DNA of 64,000 nt from positions 62,001-126,000 of the forward strand of contig JASBUN010000058.1 of NCBI GenBank assembly GCA_030147845.1, in the 5' to 3' direction. How positions within the stretch are numbered: the first letter of the stretch is position 1; the number at the start of each line of letters is the position of its first letter. Below are positions 38,201 through 45,576 of the stretch, in pieces. The position numbers and the translations under genes were made by a program. The stretch comes from Gammaproteobacteria bacterium (lineage in GTDB: Bacteria > Pseudomonadota > Gammaproteobacteria > JASBUN01). Below the pieces are notes generated by a model. That model saw only the letters and a program-made list of their open reading frames with translations. It was not told where the DNA came from and did not search any database.

Positions 38201-38766
38201 GAGATGAGCAGAGCGGACAAATCGCCGAAATCGGCTTCACACTTTACAACGAGCTACTCGATCGCGCCGTGAAGGCGTTGAAGTCAGGGCATCAACCGGA
38301 ATTGGATCGTCCCATGCATCATGGGCCGGAAGTCGATCTGCATCTACCGGCACTGCTGCCGGATGACTACCTGCCGGACATTCACGCTCGCCTGACGCTG
38401 TATAAGCGCATCGCGAGCGCCGCCAATTTTGATGATCTGCGTGAGTTGCAAGTCGAGATGATCGACCGCTTCGGGCTACTGCCGCCGGCGGCAAAAAACC
38501 TCATCCGCGTCACGGAACTCAAACTTCAGGCAGAACCACTTGGCATCATACGTATTGACGCCGGCAGCGGCGGCGGTCGCGTGGTGTTCGGCCCCGAAGC
38601 AAACATTGATTTAAACAAACTCATCCAATTGGTTCAACAACAGTCGCGCACCTATAAGCTCGACGGCCAGGACAAGCTGCGCTTTAGCATGCCGTTGGCG
38701 GACGCCTCGGAACGCATCGCAGCCGTGGAAAACATCCTCGACCAGTTGCGCCCGGACGTCGGCTAA
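35272..38766 (+). CDS. mfd: transcription-repair coupling factor Mfd
   Basis: A 1164-residue DNA translocase that removes RNA polymerase stalled at lesions and recruits UvrA. The UvrB-like N-terminal modules are followed by the RNA polymerase-interaction domain (near GAPVVHEDHGVGRYLGLQ, residues about 500-520) and the RecG-like motor with Walker A-like GDVGFGKTEVAMRAAF (near 645), DEEH (IDEEHRFGVRHKEKLK), TATPIPRTLNM, and LLCTTIIESGIDVPSAN motif; the C-terminal domain mediates autoinhibition. Size fits (E. coli 1148). Two close start codons exist (35272 and 35284). Confidence 0.98.
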   Translation: MPKSMNRIDRDADRVTTPLAPELPAAGSTLTWGRLYGNSVGLALAQAARLHEGLVLVVAPDTQSAARLERELNFFTDDTTIEILHFPDWETLPYDLFSPHQDIVSQRLETLYRLPSVQQGILIVPVTTLMQRLAPREYLDANSLILRSGDRLEPDQMRRRLEQAGYRYVSQVMEHGEFTVRGSLLDLYPMGSEAPYRIDLFDDEVESIRTFEPDNQLTISKVDSIRLLPAREFPLTEDAVQQFRRAYRVRFEGDPQRSLIYSEVSRGRPPGGIEYYLPLFHAHCPPLADYLPTRVLLVTLQDADQAAEQFWSQLQQRFEQRRHDIERPLLSPEEIYVPPAQLWQQLESSARISLQRFETVEHGDCVNFVTSAPPPLLIQARANEPGAALQNFIAGFDGRVLLAAESSGRREVLLDTVVGFGLRPKVYESWSAFLDGDARLGLAVAPLEQGLVLQEPPLAIIAEPQLFGERVLQQRRRKRSTRESENIVRNLTDLNTGAPVVHEDHGVGRYLGLQKLSVGDLDAEFLTLEYAGGDKLYVPVSSLHLISRYSGAPAESAPLHRLGGDQWQRIRRKAAERVRDVAAELLDIYARRAARKGHAYKPDDIEYSAFAAAFPFEETPDQQAAIDAVLADMASERPMDRVICGDVGFGKTEVAMRAAFVCVQSGRQAAVLVPTTLLAQQHYQNFQDRFADWPVRIEVLSRFRTKKEHDHVLEDLERGKVDIVIGTHKLLQRGIKFKNLGLAVIDEEHRFGVRHKEKLKALRTEVDILTMTATPIPRTLNMSLAGMRDLSIIATPPNERVAIKTFVSEWNNTLINEAFLREIKRGGQVYFLHNEVATIERMAREIRELVPEASLRIAHGQMRERELEQVMLDFYHQRFNVLLCTTIIESGIDVPSANTIVINRADRLGLAQLHQLRGRVGRSHHRAYAYLVVPPRKSMSADAVKRLEAIEALEDLGAGFMLATHDLEIRGAGELLGDEQSGQIAEIGFTLYNELLDRAVKALKSGHQPELDRPMHHGPEVDLHLPALLPDDYLPDIHARLTLYKRIASAANFDDLRELQVEMIDRFGLLPPAAKNLIRVTELKLQAEPLGIIRIDAGSGGGRVVFGPEANIDLNKLIQLVQQQSRTYKLDGQDKLRFSMPLADASERIAAVENILDQLRPDVG

Positions 38767-38839
38767 CCATGGCACGGCGCACGCTGTCCGATTTGCGGCA
38801 TTTCCGGTATAGTAGCGCCAGCATGTATTGGGCGTATCC

Positions 38840-39700
38840 ATGATGACCACGATTCGGCGGCTAGCGGTGCTGCTCTGTGCCTTTCTAGCGTGCGTCGGTG
38901 CGCTGACCGCGCGTGCCGATGACGCGCCTTGGTATCAAGTCGAAATTATTCTATTTAGCGATGTCAGCACGGCCGGCGCGTCCTCAGAACGCTGGCCCGC
39001 CAACCCGGGCATGCCCGATCTCGCCAATGCCATCGAGTTGAATTCGGGTAATGGCGGAACGTCACAAGCCTATAAGTTGCTGCCGAGCAGCGCACTGAAG
39101 TTGAACGCAGTGCAGCGCTCGCTGCAACGCTCCTCTTCTTTTTATCCGATTATGCATATCGGCTGGCGACAACCCGTCGTCGCGCAAGACAAAGCGGTGC
39201 CCATTCACATTTTCGGCGGCAAACGATACACGGCCGCGATGGCGGCGCCTGCAGACGCCACTCAACCGGGCACAGCCGACCAGACCGGCCCGCAGACCAA
39301 TACCAGCGGTGACAACGGCGGCGCATTGGCAGCCGGTCTGAGTGTACCGGCGCCCGATCAAACAAATAAAGTATGGGAAATTAACGGATCTTTGCTACTT
39401 ACCCGCGCGCGCTACCTGCACGCCTGGGTCGACCTGGTGTTCACACAGCCAGCCGGCATGGTCGGCGGCGCCGATGCGGACATCTCCGATGACGGCTTGC
39501 TGCACTTTCGCATGCGGCAGCATCGGCGCATGCGCAGCGGAGAACTACACTATATTGACCACCCATTGTTTGGCATGCTGATCATGGTGACACCCTATAC
39601 TCCGCCAAAATCCGCGCCCACGGCTTCGACGGCGCCTAATGCATCTGCGCCCGCCGACCCGAACGGCGCTACGCAACCGCCGGTTAGCGCCACCCATTAA
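38840..39700 (+). CDS. CsiV-family exported protein
   Basis: A 286-residue protein with an N-terminal signal peptide (LAVLLCAFLACVGALTARAD). The mature start DDAPWYQVEIILFSD, the SFYPIMHIGWRQPV block and the LLLTRARYLHAWVDLVF block near residue 185 match the CsiV family, a periplasmic peptidoglycan-binding group known from Vibrio, where CsiV is tied to cell-wall and D-amino acid sensitivity. Location directly after mfd is typical in Pseudomonas and relatives. A low-complexity Gly/Thr/Ala-rich insert near 135-175 and a Pro/Ala tail are seen. ATG at 38840 is preferred over a TTG at 38828. Confidence 0.85.
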   Translation: MMTTIRRLAVLLCAFLACVGALTARADDAPWYQVEIILFSDVSTAGASSERWPANPGMPDLANAIELNSGNGGTSQAYKLLPSSALKLNAVQRSLQRSSSFYPIMHIGWRQPVVAQDKAVPIHIFGGKRYTAAMAAPADATQPGTADQTGPQTNTSGDNGGALAAGLSVPAPDQTNKVWEINGSLLLTRARYLHAWVDLVFTQPAGMVGGADADISDDGLLHFRMRQHRRMRSGELHYIDHPLFGMLIMVTPYTPPKSAPTASTAPNASAPADPNGATQPPVSATH

Positions 39701-39718
39701 CGCCTCAGCTCGGGGTAG

Positions 39719-40459
39719 TCAAATCACCTTGAGTATGTGTTCTAGCAGCGACCTGACCTGGTCCATGCCGGTCTTGAGGTGGCGGTCGATATCTTCCATG
39801 GTAATAACACCATCACCCTTCCCCGCCGCCCAGTTGGCAATCACCGCGCACGTCGCGTAACACAGATCCAGCTCACGCGCCAACGCCGCCTCCGGCATAC
39901 CGGTCATACCGACCAGGTCGCAACCATCGCGTTCCATGCGCACGATCTCGGCCGAAGTTTCCAGGCGTGGGCCTTGAGTAGCGCCATAAGTACCACCTTG
40001 CGCGGCGTCGATGCCCGCGTCCTGAGCGGCGGTAATCAAAGATTCACGCAGTTCTTGGCAATAGGGATAGGTGAAATCAATATGCGTTACCGATTCAAGA
40101 TTCTCTTCAAAGTAGGTATTGTCACGTGACCAAGTGTAGTCGATGATCTGGTCCGGAAACGCCAGGCGCCCGGGTGTCATCTGCGCGCTAATACCGCCAA
40201 CTGCTGTCACCGATATCACTTTCCGCACGCCCAAAGAACGCAACGCCCAGATATTGGCGCGGTAGTTGACCTTGTGCGGAGGAATGGTGTGACCACTGCC
40301 ATGACGGGCCATGAACACCACTTCGCGCCCACCCACCTCACCGTGCACGGCCGGCCCCGATGGCGCGCCATACGGCGTCTGTACCATCTCCCGATGCGTG
40401 ATGGTGAGGGTCTTGAGAGAATTCAGCCCGGTGCCGCCAATGATCGCCACATCAACCAT
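39719..40459 (-). CDS. S-methyl-5'-thioinosine phosphorylase (MTAP/PNP family)
   Basis: A 246-residue phosphorylase of the purine nucleoside/MTA phosphorylase family. GGTGLNSLKTL near the N terminus, ARHGSGHTIPPHKVNYRANIWALRSLGV, TYGATQGPRLETSAEI and MTGMPEAALARELDLCYA are family motifs. In Pseudomonas aeruginosa the neighbour gene in the same nagZ/hpt context (PA3004) encodes a 5'-methylthioinosine-specific enzyme; by analogy this one would salvage methylthioinosine to hypoxanthine, the substrate of the phosphoribosyltransferase encoded just upstream. Methylthioadenosine as substrate is the alternative. It is the last gene of a long minus-strand group and converges on csiV. Confidence 0.88.
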   Translation of the reverse strand: MVDVAIIGGTGLNSLKTLTITHREMVQTPYGAPSGPAVHGEVGGREVVFMARHGSGHTIPPHKVNYRANIWALRSLGVRKVISVTAVGGISAQMTPGRLAFPDQIIDYTWSRDNTYFEENLESVTHIDFTYPYCQELRESLITAAQDAGIDAAQGGTYGATQGPRLETSAEIVRMERDGCDLVGMTGMPEAALARELDLCYATCAVIANWAAGKGDGVITMEDIDRHLKTGMDQVRSLLEHILKVI

Positions 40460-40515
40460 GCTTCGGCCTTCCTAATTTGTCTGTTGTTTGTGAGAGTACC
40501 GGGAAGGTCGCAGCG

Positions 40516-41070
40516 CTACGATTCCTGTACCGCGAAAATGCCCGGCGCATTGCGCAGATAGCCATGATAGTCCATACCGAACCCGAATACGTAACGGTCT
40601 TCTACTTGCAGACCGACGAAATCCGCGTGTCGTAAAGCGGATTTGCGCTCGTGCAGCTTTTCAACCAGCGCCGCACTGAACACCTCGCGCGCGCCCTGCT
40701 CCTTGAGATCCGCGATAATCGCCGCCAAGGTTACGCCTTCATCGAGGATATCGTCGACAACCAACACGGTGCGGTCACCGATGTCGCCATGCGGCTTGGC
40801 CAACCAATGCAATTCACCGCCTTGCGTTGTGCCTCGGTAACGCGTCGCATGCAGATAGTCCAGATGCAGCGGGAAATGCAGCCGTGTCACGAGGTGGCCG
40901 GTCGGCACCAGACCGCCGTTCATCACGCATAAAACGATCGGGTTACTACGCGCCAGGCGCTGCGTAACGGCCGCCGCCATATTGTCAAACGCCTGCAAGA
41001 TCTGCTGTTCCGTATACAGGCAGTCAGCATGTTCCAGTACAGACTGTGCTTGCTCAGGTGTAACTGACAT
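40516..41070 (-). CDS. hypoxanthine-guanine phosphoribosyltransferase
   Basis: A 184-residue type I phosphoribosyltransferase. The PRPP-binding motif VLVVDDILDEGVTLAAI (near residue 100) is clear, LDYLHATRYRGTTQGGELHW supplies the flexible loop, and FVGLQVEDRYVFGFGMDYHGY the base-binding hood. It converts hypoxanthine or guanine to IMP or GMP. It lies 56 bases ahead of the methylthioinosine phosphorylase, whose product is hypoxanthine, so the two genes form a short salvage pathway. Longer helical N terminus than E. coli Hpt, as in the Pseudomonas PA3005-region homologue. Confidence 0.9.
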   Translation of the reverse strand: MSVTPEQAQSVLEHADCLYTEQQILQAFDNMAAAVTQRLARSNPIVLCVMNGGLVPTGHLVTRLHFPLHLDYLHATRYRGTTQGGELHWLAKPHGDIGDRTVLVVDDILDEGVTLAAIIADLKEQGAREVFSAALVEKLHERKSALRHADFVGLQVEDRYVFGFGMDYHGYLRNAPGIFAVQES

Positions 41071-41097
41071 AAATTGCAGATCCGAGACGGTCGACCG

Positions 41098-41466
41098 TCA
41101 ATAAGTGAATGTTACCGTGCCGTCCGACATCGCTTCGCTGATCACGTAAGCGCCTCCGACCGTCTCATCAATCTCCGGAATCAGATCGTTGCCCCACAAC
41201 TCCACCGCCGGCGCGCATACTTTGAAATGCACACCGGCCTCGTGCGCATCGCGGATGAAATCATGCACCGATCGATCACCACTGTGCTGCGGGTGAATAC
41301 CTTCCGCTACGCCTTTACGCGCAAGCTCGCCGGCGCGTCCCGTGAACACGATCTCCACCTGATATTCCATCGAGGCGGCGACGGTTGCTTGAAAAAAAGG
41401 CGCCGTCAACTCCTCCGCATTACGCGGATCGGAATTAAGCATGATGATTAGCAATTTGTCAGCCAT
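41098..41466 (-). CDS. DsrE-family protein
   Basis: A 122-residue cytoplasmic protein of the DsrE/DsrF/TusD superfamily: MADKLLIIMLNSDPRNAEELTAPFF start, VEIVFTGRAGELARKGVAEG middle and VHDFIRDAHEAGVHFKVCAPAVEL with a single cysteine near residue 80. DsrE-like proteins carry sulfur as cysteine persulfide in some pathways, but many members are uncharacterised; the cysteine position here is compatible with, not proof of, sulfur relay. The ATG at 41466 is preferred over an in-frame start twelve codons upstream, matching the family N terminus. It lies 27 bases upstream of the phosphoribosyltransferase gene. Confidence 0.82.
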   Translation of the reverse strand: MADKLLIIMLNSDPRNAEELTAPFFQATVAASMEYQVEIVFTGRAGELARKGVAEGIHPQHSGDRSVHDFIRDAHEAGVHFKVCAPAVELWGNDLIPEIDETVGGAYVISEAMSDGTVTFTY

Positions 41467-41534
41467 ATATGCTTTCGTTACACCCGAATCAATGCGCGTC
41501 ATTATAGACGGACGCCCATACCGGCACCAGTACG

Positions 41535-42668
41535 CTACGAAACCTCGGCACCCGCACCTGCCTGACGCGGCTGCGACAGTTGTGCGCGGATACCATCCGG
41601 AACATGAATCGTTGTAGTAGGAAAGGCTACTTCAGCACCGTGCGCGTCGACGATATCAAGAATTTTGAGTAGTACGTCTTCCTTGACCTGATGGAAGCGC
41701 GCCCAATTCGTTGTACGGGTGAAGGCATAAATGAAAAAATCCAGCGACGAGGCGCCATACGAATTGAAGTTCACCATCAAGGTTTGAGTCTGATCGATGT
41801 CCGGATGCACCGCAAACATCTCACGCACGCCGACGAGTATATTTTTTAGCTGTGCGGCGTCGTCATACCGTAAACCCACCGTTTCGTAGATGCGGCGATG
41901 ACTCATGCGTGATGGATTTTCCACCGCGATGCTGGCAAAGGTAGCATTGGGAACATACAGCGGGCGTTGATCGAACGTGCGTATACGCGTCAGCCGCCAA
42001 CCGATGTCCTCAACCGTACCCTCTATATTGCGGTCGGGAGAACGCACCCACTCGCCGACCGAGAATGGACGGTCCAAATAAACCATCAAGCCGCCGAAAA
42101 AGTTCGCCAGCAGGTCCTTGGCGGCGAAGCCCACCGCTAAACCACCGATGCCGCCAAACGCCAGTACTCCGGAGACACTGAAGCCGAGCGTCTGCAACGC
42201 CACCAACGTCGCCGTAATAAAGATCGATACGCGCGTCAGCTTGGCAACTGCATCAACAGTGGTGCGATCGACGACGCGACCCTGCTGCTCACCGCGCGCA
42301 ATCACGTTGTCTCGTACACGCCGCACCAAACGGATCAGAAACCAGGTTATCGAAAATATGACACCGACGTCACGGATCGGCGCCACGGCGGAAAATATGG
42401 CGGCGCCGGCCTCCGTATGGACGATTTCCGCCGCGAATGCGACGCCGACGACCCAGATCAGCAAACTGAGTGGCTTGCCCATGGCATCGACAAGGGCGTC
42501 GTCCCAGGGATTCTCGGTAGCTTTTAATCTCCGATAAAGCCGCGCTAATACAACCTTAACCACTAGATTGAAGCACAGCGCCGCGAATACAACGATAAAG
42601 ACCTGGATCACCCATCCGCCGTAGGCGTCGAGTGACTGCAGCCAATTCCAAATATCATTCCACCGCAT
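41535..42668 (-). CDS. MscS-family mechanosensitive ion channel
   Basis: A 377-residue membrane protein with about four to five membrane segments followed by a cytoplasmic domain. The pore-lining helix and adjacent beta domain are visible as LAFGGIGGLAVGFAAKDLLANFFGGLMVYLDRPFSVGEWV (residues about 170-210), with the usual Gly/Ala spacing. The cytoplasmic vestibule follows (GTVEDIGWRLTRIRTFDQRPLYVPNATF). It should open on hypo-osmotic shock or act as a small-conductance channel. It lies between nagZ (70-base gap) and the DsrE-like gene on the same strand. Confidence 0.92.
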   Translation of the reverse strand: MRWNDIWNWLQSLDAYGGWVIQVFIVVFAALCFNLVVKVVLARLYRRLKATENPWDDALVDAMGKPLSLLIWVVGVAFAAEIVHTEAGAAIFSAVAPIRDVGVIFSITWFLIRLVRRVRDNVIARGEQQGRVVDRTTVDAVAKLTRVSIFITATLVALQTLGFSVSGVLAFGGIGGLAVGFAAKDLLANFFGGLMVYLDRPFSVGEWVRSPDRNIEGTVEDIGWRLTRIRTFDQRPLYVPNATFASIAVENPSRMSHRRIYETVGLRYDDAAQLKNILVGVREMFAVHPDIDQTQTLMVNFNSYGASSLDFFIYAFTRTTNWARFHQVKEDVLLKILDIVDAHGAEVAFPTTTIHVPDGIRAQLSQPRQAGAGAEVS

Positions 42669-42738
42669 GTAACGGATCCCCCCAATTATTTCTAGTTCGT
42701 CGCCGTCTCGTTAGCCTACCGGGCGATCGCGAGTTGAA

Positions 42739-43785
42739 CTACATATCCATATCGAGCAACGGTTCCGGATCGTAACTCTGAACGGTCCGTACCGCCTGCT
42801 GCCAGCGCGGGTCGGCATGCAACTGCGCCATCGTGCGCCCATGTTTGCCGTGCATGCGCGCCAAGCGTAGATGGCTGATCGGATTATCGAGATCGCCAAT
42901 ATGCGCTAACGTCGAATCACGTCCTGCTGGATTGTTGCAGACCAGCACCATATCGCAGCCGGCAAGCAGCGCCGTGCGCGCACGCTCGCCGAATTCCCCG
43001 CCGGTATCGGCGCCGGCCATACTCAAATCATCACTGAATACCGCACCTTGAAAATCGAGTGTTTGACGTAGAACCTGCTCTATCCAATAGGGTGAGTAAC
43101 CCGCAACACGCGAATCGGCTTGCGTGTAGATCACATGCGCCATCATAACCGCCGCCAGACCATATCGAATCATACGCTCGAAGCTGAACATATCGTGGCT
43201 GGCAATGTCCTGATAGGACCGATGATCGACCGGCACGGCAAAATGAGAGTCGGCTTCGACCGATCCATGGCCGGGGAAGTGCTTTCCGGTAGACGCCATG
43301 CCGGCATTGCGCATGCCGATGATATAAGCATGTGCGAGTTCCGCCACTACGTGCGGTTGTTCGTGAAAGGCTCGATCGCCGATAACACCACTTACGCCGA
43401 CATCCAGGTCCAGTATCGGCGCAAAACTGATGTCGACATCGACTGCCCGCAGCTCACTGGCCATCAGCCATCCGCTCGCTTCCGCGCACAGCAGGGCTTC
43501 TTTTTGATCGCGGTCGTACAAGCGGCCAAGCCCGCGTACGGCTGGTAACCGAGTAAATCCGCTGCGAAAACGCTGTACCCGTCCACCCTCCTGATCGACC
43601 GCCACCAATAGACGCGGCTCGCGCAAGGCATGAATATCATCAACCAGCTTGCGCACTTGCTCGACGGATTCAAAATTGCGCGTAAACAAAATTACGCCAC
43701 CGACCAGCGGGTGGCGCAATACCTCGCGCTCTTCGGCGCTGAGCTCGATGCCCTCGATATCCACCATCAGCGGCCCAAGTGACAT
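42739..43785 (-). CDS. nagZ: beta-N-acetylhexosaminidase NagZ
   Basis: A 348-residue glycoside hydrolase of family 3 that removes N-acetylglucosamine from anhydromuropeptides in the cytoplasm during cell-wall recycling. LVAVDQEGGRVQRFR, the histidine-containing KHFPGHGSVEADSHFAVP loop and FSDDLSMAGA with the nucleophilic aspartate are the defining motifs. Length agrees with E. coli NagZ (341) and no signal peptide is seen. It starts 18 bases after the end of a peptide-type ABC permease gene, so it is co-transcribed with a putative peptide importer. Confidence 0.96.
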   Translation of the reverse strand: MSLGPLMVDIEGIELSAEEREVLRHPLVGGVILFTRNFESVEQVRKLVDDIHALREPRLLVAVDQEGGRVQRFRSGFTRLPAVRGLGRLYDRDQKEALLCAEASGWLMASELRAVDVDISFAPILDLDVGVSGVIGDRAFHEQPHVVAELAHAYIIGMRNAGMASTGKHFPGHGSVEADSHFAVPVDHRSYQDIASHDMFSFERMIRYGLAAVMMAHVIYTQADSRVAGYSPYWIEQVLRQTLDFQGAVFSDDLSMAGADTGGEFGERARTALLAGCDMVLVCNNPAGRDSTLAHIGDLDNPISHLRLARMHGKHGRTMAQLHADPRWQQAVRTVQSYDPEPLLDMDM

Positions 43786-43803
43786 AGCGATGTGTCTCCC
43801 ATG

Positions 43804-44607
43804 TTAGTCATGCAAACGTGCGCGCACATCCAGGCGGTCGCGCAGCCGATCGCCGAGCAAATTGACCGACAGCACCACCAGCATCAGTGCCAATCCCGGC
43901 GCCAAAACCAAATGCGGCGCGACCAGCATATAACGCGCACCATCACGAATCATATTACCCCATGACGCCGCCGGCGGCTGTACCCCCAAACCGAGGAAGG
44001 ACAAGCTTGCTTCGGCTATGACGACGCCGGCAATGCCGAAGCTCGCCTCGACAATCAGCGGTGCAGCGATCAGCGGCAGCAAATGGCGCCAGACGATCGT
44101 GATCGGTCGCGTTCCCAGCGACACGGCTGCAACCACGTGCTCGCGGTGTTTGAGTGACAATACCTGCGCGCGCGCCAAGCGCGCATAACCAACCCAGCCG
44201 ACGATCGATAATGCCACAACCACATTGCCGATGCCGGGCCCCATAATGCCGGACAAGGCAATCGCCAGCAGTATGCCCGGAAAGGCCAAAAAGATATCAA
44301 TGATACGCACTACCACCAAATCGACGATACCGCCGACGAAACCACTGATGGCGCCGATGAAGCTACCGAACGAAGCCGACACCAACACCACCCAAAGCGC
44401 CACCTGAAACGAGGTAGAAGCGCCGATCACAAGGCGACTGCAGATAGATCGACCCAGATCGTCATAACCAAGCCACTGGTGCACACTAGGACCGGCGAGA
44501 ATGTGCTCGAGCGCAATATGTTCTGGATGCAGTGGTAGCCAGGGTCCCAGCACCGCCATCAGCAGCCAAATGACAAGAATGATTATCGGCATGACAACGC
44601 GCATCAC
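43804..44607 (-). CDS. ABC transporter permease, DppC/OppC type
   Basis: A 267-residue inner-membrane permease with about six membrane segments. The opening PWLPLHPEHIALEHILAGPS, then HQWLGYDDLGRSICSRLVIGAS and the EAA-like loop ARAQVLSLKHREHVVAAVSLG are typical of the oligopeptide/dipeptide/nickel importer subfamily. It pairs with the upstream DppB-type permease, whose stop overlaps its start by four bases. No ATPase genes (DppD/DppF) occur nearby, so it presumably uses ATPases encoded elsewhere. Confidence 0.92.
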   Translation of the reverse strand: MMRVVMPIIILVIWLLMAVLGPWLPLHPEHIALEHILAGPSVHQWLGYDDLGRSICSRLVIGASTSFQVALWVVLVSASFGSFIGAISGFVGGIVDLVVVRIIDIFLAFPGILLAIALSGIMGPGIGNVVVALSIVGWVGYARLARAQVLSLKHREHVVAAVSLGTRPITIVWRHLLPLIAAPLIVEASFGIAGVVIAEASLSFLGLGVQPPAASWGNMIRDGARYMLVAPHLVLAPGLALMLVVLSVNLLGDRLRDRLDVRARLHD

Positions 44608-45533
44608 CGGCCTCGGCCTACACGTACGCGCGGATCAACCCAGGCATACACCAAATCGGTGATAATATTGACGCCAACGTAGCTAAGGCTGATTAGCAAC
44701 ATGCACGCCTGCACCACCGGATAGTCGCGGCGCAGAATAGCGTCGATAGTAAGTTTACCAACGCCGGGCCATGAAAATACGGTTTCGGTAATCACCGCGC
44801 CGCCCAAAAGCGTGCCTAATTGCAAACCCAGCAACGTAATAGTCGGTAGCAGAGCATTGCGCAAACCATGCTTTAAAATTACGGTACGTTCGTGTAACCC
44901 TTTCGCGCGCGCGGTACGAATGTAATCTTCGCCAAGAACTTCGAGTAACGTACTGCGGATCATGCGTGATAATACAGCGGCCAACGCCGTTCCCAACGTG
45001 ATCGCGGGCAGTACCAGCGAGCCAAAACCGTCGCGACCACTAACCGGGAACCAGCCCAACCAAAGCGAAAAGACCAGAATGAGCACCGGCCCCATCCAGA
45101 AATTTGGGATCGACACACCCAATAGCGAAAATGTCATCGCGCCTTGATCCCAAGCGCTATCCTTGCGTACAGCGGCGATGACCCCCAACGGAACCGCAAT
45201 CAACAACGCCACCAACATCCCCGCAAGTGCAAGCTCGGCGCTAGCCGGTATGCGTTCTAACAGCACATCAATGACCGGACGACGAGTATATAGCGATGTG
45301 CCTAAATCCAAGTGCGTCAATCCGACCAAGTAGTGCCCGAGCTGCACCAGTATAGGTTTGTCCAAACCAAGCGCGGCGGTCAGTGCTGCGCGGTCGGCCG
45401 GACGTGCCGACTCGCCCAGCATCATGTCGACCGGGTTGCCGGGCACTAAATGTATCAGCAGGAAGACCAGGCAAATTACGCCAAAAATCACTATCAGCGC
45501 ACTAGCCAGTCGCGACAATATGTATCTCAACAT
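44604..45533 (-). CDS. ABC transporter permease, DppB/OppB type
   Basis: A 309-residue permease with six membrane segments. The N-terminal LRYILSRLASALIVIFGVICLVFLLIHLVPGNPVD is the signature of the DppB/OppB family; the EAA loop is TRAKGLHERTVILKHGLRNALLPTITLLG (cytoplasmic ATPase contact). It lies 43 bases after the solute-binding protein gene and overlaps the next permease by four bases. Together they would form the membrane channel for a peptide-sized substrate. Confidence 0.94.
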   Translation of the reverse strand: MLRYILSRLASALIVIFGVICLVFLLIHLVPGNPVDMMLGESARPADRAALTAALGLDKPILVQLGHYLVGLTHLDLGTSLYTRRPVIDVLLERIPASAELALAGMLVALLIAVPLGVIAAVRKDSAWDQGAMTFSLLGVSIPNFWMGPVLILVFSLWLGWFPVSGRDGFGSLVLPAITLGTALAAVLSRMIRSTLLEVLGEDYIRTARAKGLHERTVILKHGLRNALLPTITLLGLQLGTLLGGAVITETVFSWPGVGKLTIDAILRRDYPVVQACMLLISLSYVGVNIITDLVYAWVDPRVRVGRGR

Positions 45534-45576
45534 GGCGCCGGTCCGCAGCAGTTTGGGTCCAAAACATTGACCTTAT